Shown one piece after another: positions 16,352 to 25,987 of a stretch of 64,000 bases of DNA. The stretch lies in contig NZ_JACSKA010000001.1 of the NCBI RefSeq assembly GCF_018617385.1, forward strand, positions 372,001 to 436,000. The letters are read 5' to 3'. The notes below the pieces were generated by a model, which had not been told where the DNA came from, ran no database searches, and saw nothing but the letters and a program-made list of their open reading frames with translations. Position 1 is the stretch's first letter. Every line of letters begins with the position of its first letter. Source of the stretch: Exiguobacterium sp018617385. Its GTDB lineage: Bacteria > Bacillota > Bacilli > Exiguobacteriales > Exiguobacteriaceae. The position numbers and the translations under genes are program-made.

Positions 16352-19029
16352 GTGTTGACCCATGATTCAAATGAAGCCGCATCCAGAGCGGGTGAGAAGT
16401 AGAAGCCTTGACCAAGCTCGACCCCTTCACGAAGCATCCGTGACAGGTCGCTCTCGGTCTCGATCCCTTCGGCGAGAGCGGTCAGCTGTTGCTCGTTTGC
16501 GAACCGCGAAACGGCGCGTAAGAAGGACGTGCTTTCTTTCGCCTTCCCACTCACGTACATCCGGTCAATCTTCACTTCTTGAATTGGTAGATGCCAAATC
16601 GCTTCGAATGAGGCGTAGCCGGTCCCGAAGTCGTCAATCGAGAGACAATAGCCGAGGTCGGCGATGTCTTCTAATCGTTCGAGCTCGCTCGCATACGACA
16701 TGATATCCGACGACTCCGTCAATTCAATCTTCAACCGATCCGGTAGCCATGGATAGACCTCGATCGAATCTCGAAGCTTCGTCACGATGGACGGGTCGAC
16801 CGAATGGGCCGACAAGTTGAACGACAAAGAGATGTCTTCAAATGCAGTTCCTTGCCATGCGACGAGCTGCGCGATCGTCTGGTCGAGAATATTATGAGAC
16901 AGCCATAGGATTTGATCAGACCGTTCCGCGACGCGAATGAACTCGTTCGGTGGGATGACCCCGATGTCCGGGTGTGTCCAACGCGCGAGCACCTCTGCCC
17001 CGACGACACGACCAGTTTTCAACTCGACTTGCGGTTGATAGGCGACGGTCAAGTCACCTCTGCGGATGGCGTCCGGGAGCGCTTGTTCAATCAGTGCGGC
17101 GAGCTGCATCTGAGCTAAAATCTCGGAGTCATACCAAACCGACGGGGTACGTGTCTCTTTTGCGTGTTGCAACGCCTTCATCGCCTTGAACAGACAGTCA
17201 TTATATGCCCCTTCCGTCTCGGTCGCCCCGATTTGAATATGCACGTTTTGGCGTTTATGGTTGATTGTCACTTCCGTCGGGAACAGCTCCAACAGCTCAT
17301 GCTCATCCTCGTATGAGAAGCCTCGGACATACAGCATGAACGTGTCATCGCGGTATCGACCGAAGAGATGTTGGGCATATTTCGAAAGACGGGACTCGAC
17401 GGCTCGCGCAAACTCGATCATGAGCAGGTCGGCGTACGCCGGGTCGTACCAATCGACGAGATGATGATAGTCATGAATCCGGATGAGGACGAATGCGCCG
17501 TCAATCTCTTGCTTCTCCCACTTGCGGATAAAGCCATATTCGTTATACAGATTGGTCGCCAAGTCGAACCGGACGAGACGGTCGACCTTCCGTTCCCGTT
17601 CGACCCGGTCCGTCTCATCTTCGACGATGAGGTAATACGTCAACTTTTCCTCACGCTTGAGAGGTGTCAGCTTCACGTTCAAATAACGGAGATGCTCACC
17701 TTTTAGGTGGATGATGAACTGGGCGCTCGTCCCTTGGTCGGTCACGCCTTCGAGCGCTTGCTCGAACAAGCGGCGCCCCGTCTCGGTGAACAATTGGTTG
17801 ATCTCATATAAGTTTCGATCACCGAAAAACTGCCGGAACATTTCGTTACGCTCAATCAGGTTATAGGAGTCATCCATGAGGGCGATGGCGAGTCCCGTCT
17901 CGGAAAAGAGGGACGACCAGCGCTCATGGTAACGCACGAGGTCTTGTGAACGATTCTCTAGTTCGTGAACGGTCGAATGGACACTCGCGGCAATCTCGCG
18001 TAACTCGTCCTCGATGCCTCGGAAGTCATGTGTCTTCGGAAACATGGCCTCGACCGGTTCGAGGCTCGGGTCGATAGCGAGTGCGCGTGCCTTGAGATGC
18101 GCCAAGTCGTGATTGTAGCGATTACGTGTATAGTAGAGCAGGAATAGGAGTCCGAGCGATAACAGCAACGTCATCACGAATGAGGTGGTGGCCAGGACTT
18201 GATAATGCTTACTTTCTTCCCGTAGCATCGTCTCAGAATTCGAGCGGACGGAACGAAGGGCACCATAGGCATCCTCATAGACGTTCGTTGAGTTGACGTA
18301 ACGGGCCTCTAGAGAAGCTTCGCGATTCGCCATATTCGCAAACGATCGACCACTATCCGCTACGTCGATGATCGCTTTCGTCTGTAGCTCTGGGTTTGAC
18401 GCAAGGATGGTTTGGATGATTGTCGCCTCACCGACAATCATGTCCACGCTACTTTCAAGTTGGTTCGCATCAATCGGTTCACGGAAGAGTGCATCACGGT
18501 TTCGCATGAGCATCGACTGCATCCGCATGATGGCATCCGTCAACTCGTATGCCGCGTTCGATTGATTCGTCTGCTCGAGTGCTTGATATAGCCAGCGTCG
18601 ATTGATGGAACTGATGACGTCGGTCGGGACCTCTTCAAACTGTTCGGTCTCGAGAATTTGATTCAACTCGTTTGAGAACGTCTCGAGCGTCTCGCGTTCC
18701 CGTTCGTTCACACCGTCCTCAAAATCGTTCAATAACCGCTCATTGTATTGGAGTGCCCGTTCTTTGTAAGGCGTGGACAGGAATGACGACGTCTGATTCG
18801 ACTGTTCCTCATATCGGGTCGCCGCCTCGAACAGCGTCACATACGCTTCGACGCCAGCCAGGTCTGCCGCCTGATTCAAGTTCGTAATCGTTTGGTCGAT
18901 GGCTTCTTGTTTTTCATGCCAATAAAAACTCGTTCCGAGTCCGAACAACAGGACACCGATGAGACAAGCGACCGCGAGCGCCATCGTGTAGGTACGGTAT
19001 GGAATTTTAGCAAAACGGGGTTGGCCCAT
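16333..19029 (-). CDS. Membrane sensor with PAS, degenerate GGDEF and EAL domains
   Basis: An 898-residue c-di-GMP phosphodiesterase candidate. Two helices (about 16-37 and 285-308) enclose a helical extracytoplasmic sensor of about 250 residues; a PAS-like segment and coiled coil follow. The GGDEF site reads GRYRDDTF, so cyclase activity is unlikely. The EAL domain keeps the catalytic set: EVL in GAEVLARW, FNLSA, IELTES, SIDDFGTGY, VKIDR, AEGIE and GQGFYFSP. The start at 19029 has AAAGGAGGTG upstream; an upstream ATG pair lacks a site. It likely lowers c-di-GMP in response to an outside signal. Confidence 0.88.
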   Translation of the reverse strand: MGQPRFAKIPYRTYTMALAVACLIGVLLFGLGTSFYWHEKQEAIDQTITNLNQAADLAGVEAYVTLFEAATRYEEQSNQTSSFLSTPYKERALQYNERLLNDFEDGVNERERETLETFSNELNQILETEQFEEVPTDVISSINRRWLYQALEQTNQSNAAYELTDAIMRMQSMLMRNRDALFREPIDANQLESSVDMIVGEATIIQTILASNPELQTKAIIDVADSGRSFANMANREASLEARYVNSTNVYEDAYGALRSVRSNSETMLREESKHYQVLATTSFVMTLLLSLGLLFLLYYTRNRYNHDLAHLKARALAIDPSLEPVEAMFPKTHDFRGIEDELREIAASVHSTVHELENRSQDLVRYHERWSSLFSETGLAIALMDDSYNLIERNEMFRQFFGDRNLYEINQLFTETGRRLFEQALEGVTDQGTSAQFIIHLKGEHLRYLNVKLTPLKREEKLTYYLIVEDETDRVERERKVDRLVRFDLATNLYNEYGFIRKWEKQEIDGAFVLIRIHDYHHLVDWYDPAYADLLMIEFARAVESRLSKYAQHLFGRYRDDTFMLYVRGFSYEDEHELLELFPTEVTINHKRQNVHIQIGATETEGAYNDCLFKAMKALQHAKETRTPSVWYDSEILAQMQLAALIEQALPDAIRRGDLTVAYQPQVELKTGRVVGAEVLARWTHPDIGVIPPNEFIRVAERSDQILWLSHNILDQTIAQLVAWQGTAFEDISLSFNLSAHSVDPSIVTKLRDSIEVYPWLPDRLKIELTESSDIMSYASELERLEDIADLGYCLSIDDFGTGYASFEAIWHLPIQEVKIDRMYVSGKAKESTSFLRAVSRFANEQQLTALAEGIETESDLSRMLREGVELGQGFYFSPALDAASFESWVNTKGHSR

Positions 19030-19101
19030 CCGGCACCTCCTTTTTTCCTTCATCATACTTCCGAATTCGGGTCAGGCGATGAAAATCCTGCAAAACGAAA
19101 G

Positions 19102-19128
19102 AAAAACCCGACTTTCGTCGGGTTTTTT
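19102..19128. terminator. Bidirectional terminator
   Basis: ACCCGAC and GTCGGGT form a short tight hairpin flanked by A- and T-runs. It follows the NlpC/P60 gene on the - strand. Confidence 0.85.
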
Positions 19129-19141
19129 GGCGTGACCAAAG

Positions 19142-20905
19142 TCACGGTCGCTTATAACCGATTAAGCGTGACTGCCAATACGGTTCTTTACTGATTTGGT
19201 TGTATCCTAATCCAGATGAACCGGCATGGATGAACGTATCAGAATTGATCATGATGCCCATGTGCGACGGTCCGGCGATATACGTGTTCTCGAAGAAGAC
19301 GAGGTCACCCGCCTGGGGAACGAACGACTCAGGCAATTGCGGTCCGAAATAAGCGCCACCCCAATAATTGGCCACGTTCGTCCGTGGGATGCTGACGCCG
19401 GATTGATTGAATACATAATAGATGAGTCCTGAACAATCGAATCCACCGTTTGCCGGACTAGACGATGCCCACACGTACGGTGTGCCGACATAGCGTTTTG
19501 CCACGTCAATGGTTGAAAGCCGTGTCGACTGAGCGCTTTGCCCTTTGATTTCCGTAACGGCTGATTTTGCGACGAATCCTGATGCGAGGCGATAGTGGGT
19601 CGCCGTCTCACCGATTACGTTCAATAGTTCTCCACGCAGTGTCGAACCGACCGTGCTGCTCGACTCGTTCGCCTGTGACCGAATCGATGTCGGATAGTAC
19701 GTGTAATACGAGTTCGCATCGTAGGAACCTTCGACCCAAGACGGACCGTCTGTCGAACCTTTCGGGACGGTTTTCACATAAGCCGAGGCGACAAATCCGA
19801 CCGTATTCCCGTAATAAATCTGAAGCCATCCCTTCGATGACTGGACGACGCGCAACGTCTGTCCGGCTTTGACACTCCCGATGATGGTCGCACTCGTCGA
19901 TGCGCTTGAACGGACGTTCAGGGACGGCGTGTTGACGATGTAATCGACAGTCGCATTGCCGGCACCGGCATCGCCTTCGTTCGGAGCCGGGTCACTCGGT
20001 GTCGTGGACGTCTCTTTCAAATAGCCGGCACTCACGTATCCCGACTTCCCGTTATATGTGACATAGTACCAGCTACCGGACTGTTTCGTCGCCTTGACGA
20101 CGGTGCCGTTCGGGATGGTCGTGACGAGGGCGTAACCGATGCCCGCACCTTGCCGAACGTTCAGGTTCGCGGTCGTGACGAATGATTGGTTCATGGTTTG
20201 TTCTGTACTCGGTGTCGCCGCTCCTGATGTCGTTAAATATGTATTGGCGACATATCCTGTTTTCGACCCGTATTTCACTTTCGACCAGGATCCTTCGACA
20301 GCTAGGACGGTCACGGTCTTTCCTTTTGGAATCGTGAGTAGCACGGTCGTCTTCGTCGACTTCGACGAACGCAGATTCAAGTTGGCTTTCGTTTGAGCCG
20401 TCACCGCGCTCGGTGTGACCGTTGTCGGTTTTTCGGCACTGCTCGACGTAGATGCCTTTTGCAAATAATCGTTATGCACCCAACCGGTCTGTCCGCCATA
20501 GCTGACTTTCGTCCACGATCCAGTTGATTGGATCGGTGTGAGCGTCGTACCTTTTGGAATCGTCAAGAGGACGCGATGCCACGTTCCTCCGGCGACCCGC
20601 ATGTTCAAGGCATGAGTCGTCGTGACGCGATTCGTGCTCGTCGTGGTCAACGAGGAACCACCTGTCGTAGCAGATGAATTGCCTGTCAGCTTCAGCTTTT
20701 GACCGACGCGAATGTGATCGGACGAGAGATTATTCAACGATTTAATCGTCGCAACAGACACATCATAAGACTGACTGATCGACCATAACGTATCACCCGA
20801 ACGCACCGTATGCGTGCCCGCCGCTGCCGCCTCGTCTGCGTGAGCAAGCACGCTGACCGCTGCGAGTGCCGCGAATGAATAGGTGAGACCAGACTTTGGA
20901 TTCAT
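19142..20905 (-). CDS. LysM-SH3b-NlpC/P60 peptidoglycan endopeptidase
   Basis: A 587-residue secreted wall hydrolase. Signal peptide (about 1-29), one LysM (HTVRSGDTLWSISQSY...IRVGQKLKL), five bacterial SH3 domains with repeated LNVR/LNLR and GYV motifs, then a C-terminal NlpC/P60 domain with catalytic Cys in GFDCSGL and His in GPSHMGIM, plus FIHAG. It should cut the D-Glu to diamino-acid bond of stem peptides, as in LytF/CwlS-type autolysins. The start at 20905 has GAAAGGATGTG upstream. The linkers are Ser/Thr-rich. Confidence 0.9.
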   Translation of the reverse strand: MNPKSGLTYSFAALAAVSVLAHADEAAAAGTHTVRSGDTLWSISQSYDVSVATIKSLNNLSSDHIRVGQKLKLTGNSSATTGGSSLTTTSTNRVTTTHALNMRVAGGTWHRVLLTIPKGTTLTPIQSTGSWTKVSYGGQTGWVHNDYLQKASTSSSAEKPTTVTPSAVTAQTKANLNLRSSKSTKTTVLLTIPKGKTVTVLAVEGSWSKVKYGSKTGYVANTYLTTSGAATPSTEQTMNQSFVTTANLNVRQGAGIGYALVTTIPNGTVVKATKQSGSWYYVTYNGKSGYVSAGYLKETSTTPSDPAPNEGDAGAGNATVDYIVNTPSLNVRSSASTSATIIGSVKAGQTLRVVQSSKGWLQIYYGNTVGFVASAYVKTVPKGSTDGPSWVEGSYDANSYYTYYPTSIRSQANESSSTVGSTLRGELLNVIGETATHYRLASGFVAKSAVTEIKGQSAQSTRLSTIDVAKRYVGTPYVWASSSPANGGFDCSGLIYYVFNQSGVSIPRTNVANYWGGAYFGPQLPESFVPQAGDLVFFENTYIAGPSHMGIMINSDTFIHAGSSGLGYNQISKEPYWQSRLIGYKRP

Positions 20906-21186
20906 AGCGTCACATCCTTTCAAAGAGTGAGAACGAAACAATTCAACAAGTGAAACAATACAAGTTCATTGTACGGTGCAAAGAAATAGGCAAGCAATGG
21001 GACAAAAGGTCAATTCGCGTCTCTTTCTTAAAAAGAAGGTCAATAATTTAGAAGTGGGAATAAATCCCTGTTTTATCACTTGAAAAAAGGAGGAAGTATT
21101 GACTTTCTGTTGAATTTTGGAAAACGTTGAATCGGATGATTCGTGCTATCATTAGGTCAAATTGAAATAGGTGAGGTAGCAGACTG
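20906..21186 (+). promoter_or_regulatory. Divergent intergenic region with extended -10
   Basis: This 281-base gap between divergent genes is AT-rich. For the + strand gene an extended -10, TGCTATCAT (21145-21152), is seen with no good -35. A TTGACT at 21099 lies too far upstream to pair with it. No RNA gene or repeat was seen. Confidence 0.35.
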
Positions 21187-23034
21187 ATGGTCGAGAAGAA
21201 CTTTTCAAACCGAACATATCGTAAACATCAAGAGAAACTGTTCGAGCTCGTACGAATGCCGATTGTCACCGAGAAAGCGGTGCAGGACGCGATTCGATAT
21301 ATGTGTGAGATCGTCGCCGATATGCTGGCGGTCGATACGGTGTCGATTTGGCATTTTGACACATCGTATCAATCCATTTCATGTCAAGTCGCTTATTCTC
21401 ACGAATCAGGGACACATTACCCGGAGTTGACGGTCCATCGTGCGCTCGCGCCAGACTATTTTGATGCGCTTCAGACAGATCGCATCCTAGCGTTTGAGGA
21501 CGTTCGCAATCACCCGTTGGTGAAGGACCTGTATAAAGAGTATTTCGTAGAAGGCAAACGGGTGTACTCCATGTTGGATGCTCCGATCTATGCGAACAAT
21601 CGTGCCAAAGGCGTGATTTGTTGCGAGACGTTTCTCCCAAGGGAATGGAACTATCTTGAGGAGTTGATTGTCAGTACGCTTGCGGACTTCATTGCCATCC
21701 TGTACTTCCGGCTGGACCGGCAGGCTGTCGATACACACATTCGTCGATTGGCGTATACCGATGAATTGACAGGTCTCTTGAAAGATGTGGGCTTTATCGA
21801 GAAAGTGGATGCCGAACGTCAGCGTCATTCGCAGCAACTCGGCGCGATGGTGTATTTGAAAGTCGACGATTTCCGGTCGGTCGAAGATGCAATCGGAATC
21901 GAGAAGTCGGATGAAATCGTTCGTGAGGCGGCCAACCGTTTGCGCCGATACGTGGACGAGTCGAAACTGAGTCGTTTGTCTCAGTCTGGGTTTGCGATCT
22001 GGTTGCCGTATGGCGATCGGATTAAATTGAACACGGTTGCGGATGAACTATGTGAAGCGCTCGTGCGAGATCCGTTCATTGTGGATGAATTGGAAGTCAT
22101 TTTGACGGTGAGTGCCTTTATCGCAGTCGAACAAGAAGACCTCACGACCCTTCAATTAATTCACCGTACACGGATCGCGGCGAGTGAACGTGGGCAACAG
22201 CGGGCAGCCATCGTCTTCTATGAAGAGGAGATGGGGACGAAGGCGGCGAACCGACTGATCTTGGAGATGAATTTACGGAGTGGCTTGGCAGGGAATGAAT
22301 TCTTACTGTACTATCAGCCGAAAATCGATGCGCTCACGGGATCGTTAAAAGGGTTCGAAGGGTTGATGCGTTGGAATCACCCGGAGCGCGGTCTCGTGCC
22401 ACCGCTCGACTTCATCCCGCTCGCCGAATCGACAGGCGTCATCATCGATTTGGAGGAATGGGCGTTTGTGACGGCTTGTCGCCAGCTTAAACGCTGGCAT
22501 GAACGGGGAGAGCGCTATGAGCTCGCCCTCAACTTATCGGCACGTCACTTCTTATCCGAAGGGGTCGTCGAAAAGTTTGCCCAAATCGCACGGGAAGAAG
22601 GGGTCTGTACGAGTTATTTGACCTTGGAAATCACGGAGAGCGTCGGGATGGAGAACCAGCAACACGTTATCGATCGTTTCGTCGCATTCCGAGAAGAAGG
22701 ATTTTCCATTTCGATTGACGACTTCGGGACAGGGTTCTCGGCGTTCGTTTACTTGAAGCACTATCCGATTCATGAAATCAAAATCGATCGCCAATTCATT
22801 CAAGTGACCGAGAATGATCCGACGGGCAATGTCATCGTCGAATCGATTGTCGACTTGGCACGTGGGTTGAATTTGAAGACGGTGTGTGAAGGCGTCGAGA
22901 CGCTTGAACAGTGGAACGCGTTACGCGAACTCGGCTGTGACGAGATGCAGGGATATTATTTCTCTAGACCGTTACCGCTTGAAGAACTGGAAACATGGAT
23001 TGCTGACTATACGACACAGACAAGGGACGCCTGA
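21187..23034 (+). CDS. GAF, degenerate GGDEF and EAL cytoplasmic phosphodiesterase
   Basis: A soluble 615-residue c-di-GMP protein. An N-terminal GAF domain (about 20-175) is followed by a GGDEF domain whose active loop is replaced by SRLSQSGFAIWL, so it is inactive as a cyclase. The EAL domain (about 360-610) keeps FEGLMRW, LNLSAR, LEITES, SIDDFGTGFS, EIKIDR, CEGVET and MQGYYFSRP, so hydrolysis of c-di-GMP is likely. GTGAGGTAG lies upstream of the ATG. It is the second protein of this architecture here, this one sensing in the cytoplasm. Confidence 0.88.
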   Translation: MVEKNFSNRTYRKHQEKLFELVRMPIVTEKAVQDAIRYMCEIVADMLAVDTVSIWHFDTSYQSISCQVAYSHESGTHYPELTVHRALAPDYFDALQTDRILAFEDVRNHPLVKDLYKEYFVEGKRVYSMLDAPIYANNRAKGVICCETFLPREWNYLEELIVSTLADFIAILYFRLDRQAVDTHIRRLAYTDELTGLLKDVGFIEKVDAERQRHSQQLGAMVYLKVDDFRSVEDAIGIEKSDEIVREAANRLRRYVDESKLSRLSQSGFAIWLPYGDRIKLNTVADELCEALVRDPFIVDELEVILTVSAFIAVEQEDLTTLQLIHRTRIAASERGQQRAAIVFYEEEMGTKAANRLILEMNLRSGLAGNEFLLYYQPKIDALTGSLKGFEGLMRWNHPERGLVPPLDFIPLAESTGVIIDLEEWAFVTACRQLKRWHERGERYELALNLSARHFLSEGVVEKFAQIAREEGVCTSYLTLEITESVGMENQQHVIDRFVAFREEGFSISIDDFGTGFSAFVYLKHYPIHEIKIDRQFIQVTENDPTGNVIVESIVDLARGLNLKTVCEGVETLEQWNALRELGCDEMQGYYFSRPLPLEELETWIADYTTQTRDA

Positions 23035-23045
23035 GCGTCCCTTTT
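23022..23045. terminator. Bidirectional terminator
   Basis: AAGGGACGC pairs with GCGTCCCTT around CTGA, followed by TTG. It separates two converging genes. Confidence 0.8.
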
Positions 23046-23046
23046 G

Positions 23047-24423
23047 TTATGGAATGAATGTGATTCGAATCGAAGTGCCGTGTCCCGGTGCACTTTCGAC
23101 TTCGACCTTCCCGCCGTGGGCTTCGATGATGTCCCGTGAGATGGCCATGCCGAGACCGCTTCCGCGTGCATCGTCTGTATTCGTGCCTCGGTAATAGCGT
23201 TCAAAGATATAGGGCAATTCAGATTCGGCAATCCCATGTCCATCATCTCCAATCGTCACGACGTCACCCTCGATGTGGACCGTCACCTGCACGGACTCGT
23301 CGTTATGAAGTAACGCGTTATACAAGAAGTTGAGCAATGCCCGCTTCATAAAGTGCCGATCGAGCGAGACGGTCGCTGCTTGAGTGGCCTCGAACTCGAT
23401 GTGGCGTTCGCCGAAACGAGAATCGTTCAACACGTCGATGACGAGCTCACGGACGAACGGTTCGAGGTTTGTCTCTTCGAGGGTGAGCGGGAAGTCACCA
23501 TGCTGCAGACGCATCGTCAAATTGAAATCGTCGAGCAGTTCCTTCATATACTTAGCCTGACGTTCGATCACATGGACGTATTGTCTGCGCTCGGTGTCGT
23601 CGAGCGAATCATCGTCGAGCAGTTCGGCGTACCCTTGGATGGAGGCGAGCGGGGTCTTCAAGTCGTGCGATACGTTGCTCATCCACTCTTTCCGACGGTC
23701 ATCGAGTTCTGCGCGCTGACGTTCATACGTTTTGAGTGTCTGTGAGACGGCATTCAAGTCGTGGAAGACAGGACGATAAATCCCAGATTGCTTCGGTTCG
23801 GCGGTCGAGAAGTCGCGTTGCTTCAGTTGTTGAATCCGCTCGGTCAAACGGTAGACGGGGCGCGTCAATCGTGAGCTGAACAATACACCGATCAAGGCGG
23901 CGACGAGCAAATCGACGACGAGTATCCAGAGGAACGCCTTCGTGATATACGAAAGAACCGCCTGTTCGTCTAACATAAAGAGCACCCGACGTTCACTTGC
24001 CTCCGGCACACCGATGAGATAACTGTACGATTCGTATTCCCCGATGAAATAGAGTCGGAGGTCGTCATCCATGTATTTATAGATTTGAATCAACTCAATT
24101 GGAGAATAGGCGTCCGGTAATCCACTCGGGGCGTCGACCTCGCTGACGACACGTCCGGTCTCATCTAAAAAGCGGACGAAGGCACCCGATTGGCGAAGGG
24201 CCTCGCGCCCCGCTTCTGACACGACCGGTTCGCCATCTTCGAGTGAAAGATACGTACTGAAGTTTCGGGTAAAGGTCTCCCCCGAGTTGCTTTCTACATC
24301 GTCAAGTCCCGTCCGGTCATTGACGAGGAGACCGAACAAAATCGTAATGTTCAAGAAGACGACGAGCGCCACAATGAGGAGGATTGATAACAAATAGCGA
24401 CCGGTCAGTTTCCATTTCATCAT
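23047..24423 (-). CDS. Sensor histidine kinase of the Yxd-type module
   Basis: A 458-residue membrane kinase. Helix 1 (about 9-32), an extracytoplasmic domain of about 130 residues, helix 2 (about 164-186), a HAMP-like linker, then the dimerisation His in NVSHDLKTPLASIQGY and an ATPase domain with NALLHN, GDDGHGI and GSGLGM. BceS/YxdK-type kinases usually have almost no outer domain, so the sizeable one here is unusual for a kinase beside this transporter. It lies 9 bases after the regulator gene in one operon. AAGGAG precedes both adjacent Met codons. Confidence 0.88.
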   Translation of the reverse strand: MMKWKLTGRYLLSILLIVALVVFLNITILFGLLVNDRTGLDDVESNSGETFTRNFSTYLSLEDGEPVVSEAGREALRQSGAFVRFLDETGRVVSEVDAPSGLPDAYSPIELIQIYKYMDDDLRLYFIGEYESYSYLIGVPEASERRVLFMLDEQAVLSYITKAFLWILVVDLLVAALIGVLFSSRLTRPVYRLTERIQQLKQRDFSTAEPKQSGIYRPVFHDLNAVSQTLKTYERQRAELDDRRKEWMSNVSHDLKTPLASIQGYAELLDDDSLDDTERRQYVHVIERQAKYMKELLDDFNLTMRLQHGDFPLTLEETNLEPFVRELVIDVLNDSRFGERHIEFEATQAATVSLDRHFMKRALLNFLYNALLHNDESVQVTVHIEGDVVTIGDDGHGIAESELPYIFERYYRGTNTDDARGSGLGMAISRDIIEAHGGKVEVESAPGHGTSIRITFIP

Positions 24424-24432
24424 GACCGCTCC

Positions 24433-25119
24433 TTATACCGTCAACCGATAGCCAAGTCCCTTGACCGTCTTAATGTATGTTGGCTCGGATGGATTCGGTT
24501 CGACTTTTTCACGGAGACGTCGGATGTGGACCATGACGGTGTTGTCCGATCCGAAGAATGACTCACCCCACACTTGCGTGAAGAGCGTCTCCTTGCTGAG
24601 AATCCGGTTCGGGTTGCGTAAAAAGCAGGCGAGGAGACCGACTTCCTTCGCCGTCAACTCCAATCGTTCCCCGTTCACATATACTTCCGTCTCGTCTTCA
24701 TTCATTTGAAAGGGGCCGACGGTCGTCTCTTCCACCGGCGCTTCCATCATCGACACCCGTCGAAGCTGTGCCTTTACGCGGAATGCCACCTCTTTTGGAC
24801 TGAACGGCTTCGTGATGTAGTCATCTCCACCGATGGCAAGGCCGAGCAGTTTGTCGACTTCTTCCGATTTGGCAGAGAGGAAGAGGATTGGGATATTAGA
24901 CTGCGCCCGCATCTGTTGGCAGAGCTGATAGCCTTCCCCGTCCGGTAACATCACGTCTAGGATCGCCAAGTGAGGGCGGAACGTTTCGAAGACGGCTAAC
25001 CCGTCCTTCAACGTGTGGGCGGTCCGAATCTCATGAAATCCTTCCTTTTCAAGCGCGCGTTGAATCAACGTACATAAATCTTGTTCATCATCCACGATGA
25101 GAATCCGTGGCTGTTCCAT
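24433..25119 (-). CDS. OmpR-family response regulator of the Yxd-type module
   Basis: A 228-residue regulator: receiver domain with the acidic DDE pocket near residue 10 and phospho-Asp in LAILDVMLPDG, then a winged-helix DNA-binding domain (VGLLACFLRNPNRILSKETL, VHIRRLREKV). The ATG at 25119 has GAGGTG 6 bases upstream, and upstream GTG and ATG codons fall in that site. It probably binds the TGTAAGG repeats in the 106-base divergent gap to the ABC transporter. Confidence 0.9.
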   Translation of the reverse strand: MEQPRILIVDDEQDLCTLIQRALEKEGFHEIRTAHTLKDGLAVFETFRPHLAILDVMLPDGEGYQLCQQMRAQSNIPILFLSAKSEEVDKLLGLAIGGDDYITKPFSPKEVAFRVKAQLRRVSMMEAPVEETTVGPFQMNEDETEVYVNGERLELTAKEVGLLACFLRNPNRILSKETLFTQVWGESFFGSDNTVMVHIRRLREKVEPNPSEPTYIKTVKGLGYRLTV

Positions 25120-25146
25120 CGTCATCACCTCGTTCTAAGCATATCA

Positions 25147-25205
25147 TGTAAGGATTTTGTAAGGTACGCGTGAGTTGGAGTTAAGACAGGGGGCGTAGTG
25201 TAAGG
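25147..25205 (+). promoter_or_regulatory. TGTAAGG repeats, candidate response-regulator sites
   Basis: TGTAAGG occurs at 25147-25153 and 25158-25164, exactly 11 bases apart as OmpR-type dimers prefer, and again at 25199-25205. The repeats lie in the gap between the regulator and the ABC transporter. Confidence 0.5.
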
Positions 25206-25225
25206 GACAGAAAGAGGTGCTGAAC

Positions 25226-25987
25226 ATGGAAACATTATTACAAGTAAAAGCGATTCAAAAGACATATGGGAAAGGGGACGCGACGTTCCGAGCGCTCGAT
25301 GACGTCTCCTTCACCATTGAGCATGGGGAGTTTGTCGGGATCATGGGACCTTCCGGGGCTGGGAAGTCGACGTTACTCAACGTCCTCGCGACAATCGATA
25401 CGCCGACGTCAGGTGAGATTTTAGTCGAAGGTGACGACATTGCATCGATGAACGAGGAGGCGCTCGCCGATTTCCGGCGTGATCATCTCGGATTCATCTT
25501 TCAGGACTATAACTTGCTCGATTCATTGACGGTCCGGGAAAACATGTTGCTCCCGCTCGCCGTCTCGAAGACGCCGGTTCACGAGACACGTGCAAAGGTC
25601 GAGCGGTTGGCGAAACGATTTGGGCTCGAAGGGATCCTCGAGCAATATCCGTACCAAATCTCAGGCGGACAGAAACAGCGGACGGCTGTTTGTCGGGCGC
25701 TCATCTCGGACCCGAAACTCATCTTTGCCGATGAACCGACGGGTGCGCTCGACTCGAAGTCGGCGACCGATCTCTTAGATACGCTCGCTCGGTTGAATGA
25801 AGCAGAGACGACCATCATGATGGTGACGCATGACGCCTTCGCCGCAAGTTTTTGTCGTCGTGTCCTCTATATTCAAGATGGACAGTTGAAGAAAGAACTC
25901 ATTCGCGGCAACGCCTCACGGGACGCATTCTACCAATCGATTCTCGATGAGCTCGCGAAAGGCGGTGCGGTTGATGACGCTATTTGA
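25226..25987 (+). CDS. yxdL: ABC transporter ATP-binding protein, YxdL/BceA type
   Basis: A 253-residue ATPase of the MacB/Bce group. Walker A GPSGAGKST (about 43), Q-loop FQDYNLL, signature SGGQKQR and Walker B LIFADEPTGALD are intact. With the permease next door it should form a detoxification transporter that frees lipid-bound antimicrobial peptide and drives the kinase. The start at 25226 has AGAGGTG upstream. It overlaps the permease gene by 14 bases. Confidence 0.88.
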   Translation: METLLQVKAIQKTYGKGDATFRALDDVSFTIEHGEFVGIMGPSGAGKSTLLNVLATIDTPTSGEILVEGDDIASMNEEALADFRRDHLGFIFQDYNLLDSLTVRENMLLPLAVSKTPVHETRAKVERLAKRFGLEGILEQYPYQISGGQKQRTAVCRALISDPKLIFADEPTGALDSKSATDLLDTLARLNEAETTIMMVTHDAFAASFCRRVLYIQDGQLKKELIRGNASRDAFYQSILDELAKGGAVDDAI

